Assembly: GCF_009649845.1 (NCBI RefSeq)
Contig: NZ_WJIE01000007.1
Span: 1-64,000 of the forward strand
From: Polyangium spumosum
Lineage (GTDB): Bacteria > Myxococcota_A > Polyangia > Polyangiales > Polyangiaceae
Length of the DNA: 64,000 nucleotides
Reading direction: 5' to 3'
Made by a program: the position numbers and the translations under genes. The notes beneath the pieces are model-generated. The model made no database searches and had not been told where the DNA came from. It saw nothing but the letters and a program-made list of their open reading frames with translations. Shown here piece by piece: positions 1 through 8,432 of this stretch (positions within the stretch are counted from its first letter, which is position 1; each line of letters opens with the position of its first letter).

Positions 1-195
1 GTGGGTGGTCCCCCCGAACTCGGGCCCTGCGGGCCCTCGAACAGCAGGACCCCCCACCCACGCCCCGTTTTCTTCGCCCCTACCCCCGCGTCGTTCCGGG
101 AGGGACTCCCGCGACTTCTGGGGGTTTTGGGGGAAGAGGGAGAGGCCGAGTTGACGGGTGGGGGCGAGGGCGGAAGGTAGGAGGCAGAGGCCGGG
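1..195. other. Non-coding leader with inverted repeats
   Basis: No convincing gene lies here. The first 60 bases hold an imperfect inverted repeat (gtgggtggtcc near base 1 against ggaccccccacccac at about 46-60) and two gggccc palindromes, so this could be the terminator of a gene outside the window. A purine-rich stretch with GGAGG near 179-184 lies about 11 bases before the ATG at 196 and is the likely ribosome binding site of the ATPase gene. I see no clear -35/-10 boxes. Confidence 0.35.
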
Positions 196-1512
196 ATGAA
201 GCTCGTTGTCGAGAAGGTCGGGCGGATCGAGCGGGCGGAGATCGAGGTCCGGCCGCTGACGGTGTTCATCGGGGAGAACGGGACGGGGAAGACGTGGACG
301 GCGATGGGGCTGTTTGCGTTGCTGAAGAACTCGTACGGCCGAGGGCGTAACGAGAAGCGGTCGACGGGGGATGTCGAACGGTTGCTCGTGGACCGCGCGA
401 ACGAGATCGTCGAGCAGGTAGAGAAGACGCCGGGGGAGAGCCTGTTCGAGGTTCGACGTTCGGAGCTACTCCGGATGTTGCCCGAGCAGGTCGAGGTCCG
501 GCTGGATCGGATCGATGGGGAGAAGCTCGTAGGGGCGACGCTCGACGAACGAGCGCAGTTACGCCTCGCGCTCACGCAGCAGGCGCTGGTCCGGTATCCG
601 GTGGATCTGCTCCTTCGGTTGAAGCTCTCGCCCCGACAGCTCTCGGCAACGCTCCTCGAAGGGGACGCCGAGCCCTTAGTCAGCACGAACTTCAGCAGTC
701 CCGATCTGCGAGAGGCGGTTCAAAAGCAACTCGCGATCCTTCTCTTCGCCTGGATACGGCGCCTGCGCGTGCTGCCCGTGGAGCGGGATTTCTTGTCGCA
801 GAAATTTGTGCAGCTCCTCCTCCACGGCCAAAGCATGCGGTTGTCCGTGGGGCAGCAGGCGTTCTGTGAGCTTCTGGGATTCGCCCAGGCACGAAGTGCG
901 TCCTCGTCACGGGAGGATCCGGAGCTCGTGCGTCTCACGGGACAAGTGCTCGGGGGACGATTCAGGTTCGAATACCCCAGCGCCTCGCTCGTCTTCACGC
1001 CCCAAGAAGCGAACGCCCCGAGCACGATTCCGATCGCCGGATGCGCTTCGATGCAAAAGTCACTCGCCGGCCTCCAGTTCTTCCTCGAAACGGCCGAACG
1101 TGGTGACTTCTTGATCATCGACGAACCCGAGCTCAGCGCGCACCCGGAAGCCCAGGTGAAGCTCGTCGAGCTCTTCGCGCTGATGATCCGCCAAGGGATC
1201 CAGCTCGTGCTCATCACGCACTCGCCGTACATCATCGACCGCCTGTCCACGCTCATCGAGCTCGCGCGCCTCGACGAGGCGAAGCGGGCGCGTGTGGCGG
1301 ACGCGCTCGCGTTGAAAAACGCAGGTGCTTACGTGAAACCGGACGAAGTGGCCGTCTGGCAGTTCAACAAGGATGGGAGCGTCACCAGCGTCTACGACGA
1401 GGAGAGCGGCTCCATCAACTGGTCGACGTTCACGCGGGTGACCAACCAGGAGAGCGTCACGGTCAACCGGATCCTCGACGAGGCTGACGACGGAGCTGGC
1501 GAGAGTGCTTGA
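196..1512 (+). CDS. AAA family ATPase (OLD/AAA_15-like, SMC-type fold)
   Basis: A 438-residue ATPase of the AAA_15/AAA_21 class, related to the ATPase parts of OLD nucleases and of several anti-phage systems. Walker A (GENGTGKT) is at residues 26-33. Walker B with its ABC-like extension (LIIDEPELSAHPE) is near 304-316, and an ITHSPY switch/H-loop-type motif lies near 341-346. The segment between them (about 60-280) is variable, as expected for an inserted coiled-coil or regulatory domain. No TOPRIM or other nuclease domain follows the ATPase core, so any effector must be separate. The next gene starts 8 bases inside this one in another frame, implying co-translation. The ATPase fold is certain; a defence role is inference. 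A housekeeping or toxin-antitoxin-like role is the alternative. Confidence 0.85.
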   Translation: MKLVVEKVGRIERAEIEVRPLTVFIGENGTGKTWTAMGLFALLKNSYGRGRNEKRSTGDVERLLVDRANEIVEQVEKTPGESLFEVRRSELLRMLPEQVEVRLDRIDGEKLVGATLDERAQLRLALTQQALVRYPVDLLLRLKLSPRQLSATLLEGDAEPLVSTNFSSPDLREAVQKQLAILLFAWIRRLRVLPVERDFLSQKFVQLLLHGQSMRLSVGQQAFCELLGFAQARSASSSREDPELVRLTGQVLGGRFRFEYPSASLVFTPQEANAPSTIPIAGCASMQKSLAGLQFFLETAERGDFLIIDEPELSAHPEAQVKLVELFALMIRQGIQLVLITHSPYIIDRLSTLIELARLDEAKRARVADALALKNAGAYVKPDEVAVWQFNKDGSVTSVYDEESGSINWSTFTRVTNQESVTVNRILDEADDGAGESA

Positions 1513-2041
1513 AGCGCTGCTCTGGGACTGCTTCGAAGGTCCAAGCAAGTGCGAAGCCGATGGGCTCGCTGCCGCGATCCAAAGACTGCCCGCCCACACG
1601 GTCGCGCTCGGGTTCCGCCTCGACGGCTCGGCTTTCCGCAAAGCCGTAGGGCTCGCGGGTGATCGGTGCTGTGATCGCCTGCTCCTCGTTCTGCAAAGGC
1701 CTCCCGCGAAGGAGACGCGAGCAACGCTGCTCCTGATCGAGATGAAGGGAAGGAAACACGCGGATGCCCTCGAACAGCTGGAGACGACGCTCGACGCCCT
1801 GCGTAGCTACCTGCGGGATCGGCTCACGTCACACGCCTTCAGCCGAACGGACTTCATCGCGGTCGTGATCTCCGATCGCGCCTCCCAATCGGAAGAACGG
1901 ACCGTCGAGGAGAAACACTTTCGACGTAAGCACGGGGCGCGTCTGTACACGCTTCGCGGACAGAGAGTCCGTCAAGGGCACCCGGCCCCGAGCGTCGACC
2001 TGACGGAGCTCCTCCGTCCCGTGACGGCGACCAGCTCCTGA
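1505..2041 (+). CDS. Putative PD-(D/E)XK nuclease partner of the ATPase
   Basis: A 178-residue protein that starts at a GTG overlapping the end of the ATPase gene by 8 bases. I recognise no named family. Its centre has the layout of a PD-(D/E)XK nuclease core: Asp57 at the head of a hydrophobic strand (CDRLLLVL), then Glu79-x-Lys81 at the end of the next strand (LLLIEMKG), then a helix with Gln91 (EQLETT), the usual position of the post-core glutamine. The C-terminal part is basic (KHFRRKHGARL). This would make it the effector of an ATPase-nuclease pair. The fold is inferred from motif spacing only. The 43-bp repeat array begins 28 bases after its stop. Confidence 0.55.
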   Translation: MLEALLWDCFEGPSKCEADGLAAAIQRLPAHTVALGFRLDGSAFRKAVGLAGDRCCDRLLLVLQRPPAKETRATLLLIEMKGRKHADALEQLETTLDALRSYLRDRLTSHAFSRTDFIAVVISDRASQSEERTVEEKHFRRKHGARLYTLRGQRVRQGHPAPSVDLTELLRPVTATSS

Positions 2042-2068
2042 GCGTCACTTTCCCACTGCACGACATGC

Positions 2069-2369
2069 CTCGAACGCGTTCGAGGAGCTCCCCACACTCT
2101 GTAGAGGGTGTCTCGAACGCATTCGAGGAGCTCCCCACACTCTGTGGAAGGTGTCTCGAACACGTTCGAGGAGCTCCCCACACATGGCCCGGGGTGGCTT
2201 CCACGCGTTCGAGGGACACCATCAGGTGTGCGAGACCGCTCTCGCACGCGCGCAAGACCATCCCCGCACGCTGCATCGGGTGTCTCGAACACGTTCGAGG
2301 AGCTCCCCACACATGGCCGGGGGTGGCTTCCACGCGTTCAAGGAGGATCGTGACACGCGGGCGGCCCCT
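2069..2369. repeat. Tandem array of seven 43-bp palindrome-bearing repeats
   Basis: Units anchored on ctcgaac start at 2069, 2112, 2155, 2241 and 2284. Two more divergent units fall exactly in phase at 2198 and 2327, recognisable by cacgcgttc. The first unit contains an 18-bp perfect palindrome (CCTCGAACGCGTTCGAGG, 2068-2085); the others keep imperfect versions, followed by gagctccccacac. Units 3-4 and 6-7 are nearly identical, suggesting an 86-bp block was copied. The period is not a multiple of three and no ribosome binding site is seen, so I treat it as non-coding. It fills the gap between two convergent genes (stops at 2041 and 2399). Possible roles are termination, nucleoid protein binding, or selfish repeat expansion. 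Confidence 0.9.
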
Positions 2370-2398
2370 CTTGCGCCCGTCCCCGCGCCTCGAGCGGC

Positions 2399-3310
2399 CT
2401 ACTCCGTCGCGTGTTTCCCGAGCCCCTCCGGCGAGCCCGCGCGACGCGGCGCGAGCGCGAGCACGAGCAACGTCGCGACGTAGGGCAAGGTCTGGATGAG
2501 GTCGCCGATCGCCGTCTTGCGCGCGTCGTCCTGGAGGACGATCTGCAGCGCTTCGAGCACGCCAAACGCGAGGCACGCGAGCGCCGCGCGGCCAGCTCGC
2601 CAGCCAGAGACGACGACCGCGGCGAGCGCGATGAAGCCGCGGCCCGCAGACATGCCCGACTCGAAGCGCTGCTGGTCATACGCGAGGTGCGCGCCGCCAA
2701 GCGCGCAGATCGCGCCGGAGACCACGAGCGCGGAGAGGCGGACACGCGTGACCGAGATGCCCACACTCGCAGCCGCGACAGGGTTCTCGCCCGCCGCGCG
2801 CACGCGCAAGCCGAAGCGGGTGTTGCGGAGGAGGAACGGGGTCGCGGCGACCGCGGCGAGCGCGCAGAAGAAGACGGGATCGAGGAGGACGCGAAGGAGC
2901 ATCGCTCCACCCGTCGCGCCCGTGGGGCCAAAGCGGAAGGCCTCGATGCCAGGAGAGTTCGAGGCGCTGTCGTAGAGGGCGCGAAGGCCCATGCGGGTCG
3001 CCGCGAGCGCGAGGAGGTTCAAGGCGATGCCGCTGATGACCGCGTGGATTCGCGCGCGCTCGGTGAGCTGGCCATGGCCGAGCGAGAGGAGGACGCCCGC
3101 GCCGATCGCCGCGACGAGGCCAAGCGTGGGGCTCTGCGTGGCGTGCGTGACGGCGACCGCAGTAAACGCCCCCGTGAGGAGGATGCCCTCGAGGCCAATC
3201 TGGATGACGCCCGCGCGCTCGGCCCAGACGCCGCCGATCGCAGCACAGGTGTAAGGCACGGCGATGCGGAGCGACTCGGCGAGCATGCCGAGGGAGAGGA
3301 TCGAGCTCAC
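2399..3310 (-). CDS. ABC transporter permease, nucleoside/BMP type (second permease)
   Basis: A 303-residue integral membrane permease of the branched-chain/ribose-like family used by BMP-type nucleoside importers (NupQ/YufQ-like). The GTG start at 3310 overlaps the stop of the preceding permease as GTGA. The protein is almost entirely hydrophobic. It carries the family pattern seen after the first helices (ERAGVIQIGLEGILLTGAF) and the cytoplasmic coupling segment (RNTRFGLRVRAAGENP, about 190-205). It would pair with the other permease as a heterodimer in the inner membrane. A longer upstream reading exists in frame but runs through the other permease gene, so it is rejected. Confidence 0.9.
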   Translation of the reverse strand: MSSILSLGMLAESLRIAVPYTCAAIGGVWAERAGVIQIGLEGILLTGAFTAVAVTHATQSPTLGLVAAIGAGVLLSLGHGQLTERARIHAVISGIALNLLALAATRMGLRALYDSASNSPGIEAFRFGPTGATGGAMLLRVLLDPVFFCALAAVAATPFLLRNTRFGLRVRAAGENPVAAASVGISVTRVRLSALVVSGAICALGGAHLAYDQQRFESGMSAGRGFIALAAVVVSGWRAGRAALACLAFGVLEALQIVLQDDARKTAIGDLIQTLPYVATLLVLALAPRRAGSPEGLGKHATE

Positions 3311-4407
3311 GAGCGGGCCTCCTCCGAAGCTGGCGTGGAGACGGGTTTGTCGTTCGGGGACTCGGGCTCGTCCTTCGCGACGGGCACGCGCCTCGATGCG
3401 ACGCGGCTCGCGACCGCGACGAGGACGATGAGCGTCGCCTCGAGGACGTCCATGGCCTCCTTCGGGACACGCGCGTTCACCACGAGGCCGGCTTGCTCGA
3501 GCGTGCCGAGGAAGATCGCCGCGAGCACGATGCCGATCGCCTTGCCACGGCCGAGCATGGCGACCGCGATGCCACTCCAGCCCGCGCCCGCGCCAAGGCC
3601 GAGCTCGTAATACCCCTTGTACCCGAGCGCGGTGGAGGAGACGGCGAGCGCAGCGATGGCGCCGGAGAGGAGCATCGCGAGCAGCAAGCGCCGCTCGACG
3701 TCGATGCCCTCGGCACGGCAAGCCTCGGGGCGAAGGCCGACCCAGCGGATCTCACGGCCAGGCCGCGTGCGCTCGAGCAAGGCCATGCCGACGAAGACGG
3801 TGACGACCGCGAGAGGGAAAGCAAAACTCGCAGCGCTGCCCGCGAGCGAGGGAGCGACACGATCGAGGCGCGGGAGAGCCGCACCAGGCGCGATGTCCGC
3901 GGTGCGGAGCGACGCAGAGCCGAGCACCGTGGAGAAGGTCCACGGCAAGACCGCGTCCACGATGCGGTTGACCATGATCGCCGTGATGATCTCGTGCACG
4001 CCGCGGCGCGCGCGCAGGATCGCAGGGACAAACGCGACGAGCGCGCCGACCGCGGCAGCCGAGGCGAGCGCGATCGGCAAGGCGATCGGCATGGGAAGCG
4101 AGGCAGGCAGCCTCGACGCGACGAGCGCGCCGACGAGGCTCGCGAGCGCGAGCTGGCCCTCGGCGCCGATGTTGAAGAGGCCAGCGCGCAGCGCGATCTC
4201 GAACGCGAGGCCCGTGAAGAGCAGCGGCGTCGCCTTGAAGAGGACCTGTCCAAGGCCATACGGCGTGCCCCACGTGCCCTCGAACGCGAGGCGGAGCGCC
4301 GCGGCCGGCGCTTGTCCGAACGCGAAGGCGATGAGGTTGAAGAGGAGGACGCCGCCCGCAATCGAGAGGACGATCGGGAGGAGCACGCGCGCACGAAGGC
4401 CCTTCAC
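3307..4407 (-). CDS. ABC transporter permease, nucleoside/BMP type (first permease)
   Basis: A 366-residue inner-membrane permease (NupP/YufP-like). It begins with a GTG that overlaps the ATPase stop as GTGA. The N-terminal signal-anchor, the ALRAGLFNIGAEGQLALAS segment and the later GLRPEACRAEGID coupling loop are typical of BMP-type nucleoside importer permeases. The last 30 residues are a charged cytoplasmic tail rich in Glu, Pro and Ser, longer than usual. The three genes overlap by four bases each and form one transcription unit. The expected substrate is purine or pyrimidine nucleosides, known for the family but not shown here. Confidence 0.9.
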   Translation of the reverse strand: MKGLRARVLLPIVLSIAGGVLLFNLIAFAFGQAPAAALRLAFEGTWGTPYGLGQVLFKATPLLFTGLAFEIALRAGLFNIGAEGQLALASLVGALVASRLPASLPMPIALPIALASAAAVGALVAFVPAILRARRGVHEIITAIMVNRIVDAVLPWTFSTVLGSASLRTADIAPGAALPRLDRVAPSLAGSAASFAFPLAVVTVFVGMALLERTRPGREIRWVGLRPEACRAEGIDVERRLLLAMLLSGAIAALAVSSTALGYKGYYELGLGAGAGWSGIAVAMLGRGKAIGIVLAAIFLGTLEQAGLVVNARVPKEAMDVLEATLIVLVAVASRVASRRVPVAKDEPESPNDKPVSTPASEEARS

Positions 4408-5912
4408 GTGTCCTCCATGCCGAGCATGGCCCGGCCGATGACGTCGTCGGAGGTCTGGGGCGGGAGGTCGGCGACGATGCGGCCGCGGTGCAAGACGAGG
4501 ATGCGATGCGAGAGGCGCCGGAGCTCGTGCAGGTCCGCGCTCACGACGAGCACGCCGAGGCCCATCCCGGCAGCCTTGACGACGTGGCCATGGATCGTCG
4601 ACGCCGCGCCGACGTCGACGCCGCGGGTCGGCTGTCCAAGGACGACGAGCGCGCGCTCGGGGCTCGCCTCGATCCGATCGAGCGCGCGCGCCACGACGAC
4701 CTTCTGCTGGTTGCCGCCGGAGAGATCACCGACGCGCCGCGCAGGATCGGGAGGGCTCACGCCGAAGCGCTCGATGCGCCGCGTGACGAGCGCAGCCTCC
4801 GCGACGGGGCCGTCGATCTCGCCGAGCTCACCGAGCACGAGGTTGTCCCCCGTGGACGCGTCGAGCATGAGCCCGTCCGCGTGGCGATCCTCGTGCACCA
4901 CGGCGATGGCGCGGCGACGCGCGCGGAGCTCCTCCGCGGATCGAGCGGCCAAGAGGCGCGCGCCGCCGAGGACGATCGACCCCGCCGCGCCCGGCTCGAG
5001 CCCCGCGATGGCGCGGACGAGCTCGCGTTGCCCGTTGCCCTCGATGCCCGCGACGCCCACGATCTCGCCCTTCTTCACGGTGAACGAGAGGCCGTCGAGC
5101 ACACGCTTGCCCGCGGCGTCGACGAGCACGAGGTCCTCGAGGGAGAGCGCGACCTCGGCCTCGTCCGAGAGCGCAGGCGGGCTCGCCTCGGGCGGCGGCT
5201 CTCCGCCCATGATCGCCCGCGTGAGCTCGTCTTCGAGCCGCTGCGGATCCTCACGCTCGTCCACGAGGATCGGCCGCGTGAGCACGGTCCTGCCGCGCCG
5301 CATGATGGTCACGTGGCCAGCGAAGCGGAGGACCTCGTCCATACGATGCGTGACCACCGCGATCGTCGCGCCTCCTTCGGCGAGGGCGCCGAGCGTCGTG
5401 TAGAGCTCCTCCGCTTCGAGCGGCGAGAGCACCGCGGTCGGCTCGTCGAGCAGGATCGCGCGGGCGCCGCGGTAGAGCACGCGCAGGATCTCCAGGCGCT
5501 GGCGCTCGCCGACCGCGAGGTCGGAGGTGCACGCGTCGAGGTCCACCCGGAGGCCCGTCTTTTCCATGAGCGCGCTCGCCTCAAGCCGCGCACGAGCGAG
5601 GTCGAGCCGACCGAACGAGCGCGTAGGTTCATGCCCGAGGACGAGGTTCTCCAGCGCCGTGAACGCGGAGACGAGCATGAAGTGCTGGTGCACCATGCCA
5701 ATCGCCGCGGCACTTCCTTCGATCCGCACGTCCCCCGAGACACGCGGGGCGAGGCCCACCGCCGCCTTGAGCAGCGTGGATTTGCCGGCCCCGTTCTCCC
5801 CGAGGATCGCGTGGATCACGCCGGGCTCGAGCTTGACCGTGGCGGATCGGACGGCCCAGCAGTCGCCGTAACGGACGGCGACGTTCTCGAGCTCGATCAC
5901 GGGGCCACGCAT
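4404..5912 (-). CDS. ABC transporter ATP-binding protein, duplicated (nucleoside importer)
   Basis: A 502-residue energising subunit with two nucleotide-binding halves (NupO/YufO, RbsA-like). The first half has Walker A GENGAGKST, a VGERQRLEILR signature and Walker B AILLDEPTAVLSP. The second half has the usual degenerate P-loop (GIEGNGQRE) and a canonical SGGNQQKV signature. I chose the ATG at 5912 because the family motif begins two residues later (PVIELENV); an in-frame GTG at 5936 is possible. It is the promoter-proximal gene of the importer. No BMP-family binding lipoprotein is next to it in this window. The divergent spermidine synthase-like gene starts about 95 bases away, so the promoters share that gap. 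Confidence 0.92.
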   Translation of the reverse strand: MRGPVIELENVAVRYGDCWAVRSATVKLEPGVIHAILGENGAGKSTLLKAAVGLAPRVSGDVRIEGSAAAIGMVHQHFMLVSAFTALENLVLGHEPTRSFGRLDLARARLEASALMEKTGLRVDLDACTSDLAVGERQRLEILRVLYRGARAILLDEPTAVLSPLEAEELYTTLGALAEGGATIAVVTHRMDEVLRFAGHVTIMRRGRTVLTRPILVDEREDPQRLEDELTRAIMGGEPPPEASPPALSDEAEVALSLEDLVLVDAAGKRVLDGLSFTVKKGEIVGVAGIEGNGQRELVRAIAGLEPGAAGSIVLGGARLLAARSAEELRARRRAIAVVHEDRHADGLMLDASTGDNLVLGELGEIDGPVAEAALVTRRIERFGVSPPDPARRVGDLSGGNQQKVVVARALDRIEASPERALVVLGQPTRGVDVGAASTIHGHVVKAAGMGLGVLVVSADLHELRRLSHRILVLHRGRIVADLPPQTSDDVIGRAMLGMEDT

Positions 5913-6007
5913 CGCGCCGAGGATACCCCGGGCCACGCGCGCCGGGATCCACGCCGATGCGTTTTTCGCGCCGTGCGCTCCCGGCCCCTTCGACTATCGT
6001 CCGCGGC

Positions 6008-8386
6008 GTGCGCCCTCGGTTTTCCCTCGTCGTGACGCTCTTCCTCGTCTCCGGCTCGACCGGGCTGCTCTACGAGGTCGCGTTCGGCAAGCTGCTCGGT
6101 TACGTCTTCGGCGCGACCGCGTACGCCGTGAGCACGGTGCTCGCCGCGTTCATGGCAGGCCTCGCGCTCGGCGCGCACCTCGGCGGAAAACGCGCGAGCC
6201 GGATCGAGCGCCCGCTCGTCGCCTACGGGGTGCTGGAGATCGTCGTCGGCCTCGTCGTCGCCGCCTCGCCCGCCGCGCTCGAGGCGCTCACCGCGGCGTA
6301 CGTCCACGTGGCGCAGCGGGCCCCGGGCTCACTCGCGATCCTCACCGCGGCGCGCGGCGCGCTCACCGCGCTCGTGGTGATCGTTCCGACGGTGGCGATG
6401 GGCGCGACGCTCCCGATCCTCTCACGCGTCGTCGCCGGCGAGGTGGGCGCCGAGAGCCGGCGCCGCCTCTCGTTCCTCTACGCCATCAACACGGCCGGCG
6501 GCGCGATGGGCGCGCTGACGAGCGCCTACCTCGTGCTGCCCGCGCTCGGCGTACGAGGCACGATCTGGGCTGCAGCGCTCGCGAACGTGACGATCGGCGT
6601 GACCGCGATCGTCGTGGGCCGACGTGGCCCCGCGGCCGCGCAGAGCGAGACGAACGAGACGAACGAAGCCAAGGCGGAGCGCACGAAGGAGCCGGCACCC
6701 GCCGCGGAGCACGGTGCTTACCGCGAGGGGACGGCGCTCGTGTTCGCGTTCGCTTCGGGCTTCATCGTGTTCGCGGCCGAGGTCGTGGAGACGCACCTGC
6801 TCGCGTTGCTCATCGGCAACAGCGCGTATGCGTTTGGCCTGATGCTCGCCGTCTTCCTCGTCTGCCTGGCGATCGGCGCGGCGCGCTCCCCTGCCCTCGC
6901 CGAGAAGCGCGGCGATCGCGCGCTCGCGCTTGGCCTCGGCGCCGCCGCGATCTCGCTCGCCGTCACGATGCCGCTCTGGGCCGAGCTGCCGCGCCTCTTC
7001 CTCTTCGCCGGCAAACACGTGCACTCGTGGGCCGGACGCGAGATCGTCCGCGCCCTCGCCGCGCTCCTGATCCTCGTGGTGCCGACGGTCTTCCTCGGGA
7101 CGACGTTCCCCCTGCTGCTCCACCGCGTCGCGTCGATGCGCGACGTCGGCGCGCGTGTCGGGCGGTTGACCGTGGTGAACACGGTCGGCACGATCTTCGG
7201 CTCGATCGTCACGGGTTATTTCATCCTGCCGGCGCTCGGCTCGCAGGGCACGCTGATCGGCGTGGTCGTGGCGCTCGCGATGGCCTCGGTGCTCGCGTCA
7301 CGCGTGGCGGGCGGGGAGAAGGGGTCGCCAGCGTCGCGGTTCGCGCTGCCCGCGGCCGCGATCGTCGTCGTCGTCGTGCTGCCGCGCTGGGACATGGCGC
7401 GGATGACGAACGGCGCGAACGTGTACTTCTCCGCGGGCCCGCCGCCCGATCGGATCGAGATGGTGCGCGAGGACGTGCACGGCGGCGTGACCACGGTCGC
7501 GCGGCGCGGCGAGGTGCTCACGCTCTACACGAACGGCAAGTTCCAGGGCGACGACGGGCCGGAGATGGCCGCGCAGCGCAGGTTCGCGCACTTCCCCTCG
7601 ATGTTCCTCCGCGGCACGGAGAAGCGCGTGCTCGTCATCGGCCTCGGCACGGGCACGACGCTCGGCACGATCGCCGGCTACCCGTGGGAGCGCATCGAGG
7701 TGGCCGAGATCTCGCCGGCGATCGTGGACGCGTCGCGGAAGTATTTCTCGGGCCCGGCGCGAGGCGCGCTCGACGATCCGCGCACCGTGCTCGCGCTCGA
7801 GGACGGCCGCAACCACCTGCTCGTCTCGCCGGGCGGCTACGACCTCGTGACGATGGAGCTCACGAGCGTGTGGTTCGCGGGCGCCGCGAGCCTCTACAGC
7901 CGCGAGTTCTACGAGCTCGTACGATCCCGCCTCGCCGAGGGCGGCATCCTCCAGCAGTGGGTGCAGCTCCACCACATCCGCAGGCGCGAGCTCGCCGCCA
8001 TCGTGCGCACGTTGCGCGAGGTCTTCCCGCACGTCGCGCTCTTCGTCGGCGGATCACAGGGCATCCTCGTCGCGAGCGAGCGGCCCCTCGTCGCGTCGCG
8101 CGCCGAGCTCGATCGCCTCGCGAAGCTGCCCGCCATCCAGGAGACGCTCGGCGGCGCCACGCTGCCGGGGCTGCTCGACGAGCTCGTGGCCTCGGGCGAG
8201 GACCTCGACAGGTTCGTCGCCGAGACGGAAGGCGAGCCGATCGTCTCCACCGACGACAACCTCTTCCTCGAGTACGCGACGCCGAAGGGCAACGTGCTCG
8301 ACTACTGGCAGTCGCTGCGCGAGACGCAGGCGCTGCTGGACAGGTACCGCACGAAGGATCCGGCCGCGCGGCACCTGGGGCCTTGA
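6008..8386 (+). CDS. Membrane-fused spermidine synthase-like protein
   Basis: A 792-residue protein. Residues 1-500 form two blocks of hydrophobic helices interrupted by a charged Glu/Thr-rich loop near 200-235. The C-terminal 270 residues are a SpeE-like methyltransferase-fold domain with the SAM-site glycine loop (VLVIGLGTGTTLGTI), an acidic residue ending the next strand (VAEISP) and a DGRNHL segment. Such fusions are annotated as spermidine synthase-like; whether they make polyamines is unclear, since the substrate-binding aspartates of true SpeE are not obvious. The GTG at 6008 is preferred because it precedes the first helix directly; an upstream GTG or ATG in frame (5957) would add an Arg/Pro-rich leader. 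Confidence 0.8.
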   Translation: MRPRFSLVVTLFLVSGSTGLLYEVAFGKLLGYVFGATAYAVSTVLAAFMAGLALGAHLGGKRASRIERPLVAYGVLEIVVGLVVAASPAALEALTAAYVHVAQRAPGSLAILTAARGALTALVVIVPTVAMGATLPILSRVVAGEVGAESRRRLSFLYAINTAGGAMGALTSAYLVLPALGVRGTIWAAALANVTIGVTAIVVGRRGPAAAQSETNETNEAKAERTKEPAPAAEHGAYREGTALVFAFASGFIVFAAEVVETHLLALLIGNSAYAFGLMLAVFLVCLAIGAARSPALAEKRGDRALALGLGAAAISLAVTMPLWAELPRLFLFAGKHVHSWAGREIVRALAALLILVVPTVFLGTTFPLLLHRVASMRDVGARVGRLTVVNTVGTIFGSIVTGYFILPALGSQGTLIGVVVALAMASVLASRVAGGEKGSPASRFALPAAAIVVVVVLPRWDMARMTNGANVYFSAGPPPDRIEMVREDVHGGVTTVARRGEVLTLYTNGKFQGDDGPEMAAQRRFAHFPSMFLRGTEKRVLVIGLGTGTTLGTIAGYPWERIEVAEISPAIVDASRKYFSGPARGALDDPRTVLALEDGRNHLLVSPGGYDLVTMELTSVWFAGAASLYSREFYELVRSRLAEGGILQQWVQLHHIRRRELAAIVRTLREVFPHVALFVGGSQGILVASERPLVASRAELDRLAKLPAIQETLGGATLPGLLDELVASGEDLDRFVAETEGEPIVSTDDNLFLEYATPKGNVLDYWQSLRETQALLDRYRTKDPAARHLGP

Positions 8387-8399
8387 GCCTCACCCCCAA

Positions 8400-8424
8400 C
8401 CCCTCTCCACTCCGTGGAGAGGGG
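8400..8424. terminator. Perfect hairpin between convergent genes
   Basis: A 10-bp perfect stem (cccctctcca / tggagagggg) with a five-base loop, lying between stops at 8386 (+) and 8433 (-). It has no T-run, but its position fits a bidirectional terminator. The preceding cctcacccccaac plus this hairpin resembles a very common extragenic palindrome seen in many bacterial genomes, so it may be a REP-like element co-opted as a terminator. Confidence 0.65.
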
Positions 8425-8432
8425 AGCGCGAT

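Noticed and set aside
196-2041. Assignment of the ATPase pair to PARIS, Septu or Gabija
   Set aside because: The partner shows neither the DUF4435/TOPRIM, HNH nor UvrD features of those systems.
2069-2369. CRISPR array
   Set aside because: There are no unique spacers; units are contiguous repeats of 43 bp. The same holds for 61188-61410, and no cas genes are present.
2065-2499. Small frames through the first repeat array
   Set aside because: The 43-bp period shifts frame at each unit. The predicted peptides are repeats of SRTRSRSSPH type and have no ribosome binding site.
2411-5403. Long plus-strand open frames across the ABC importer region
   Set aside because: They are antisense shadows of three well-supported minus-strand genes. 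Their products are Arg/Glu/Ala-rich with no recognisable domain, as expected in very high G+C DNA.
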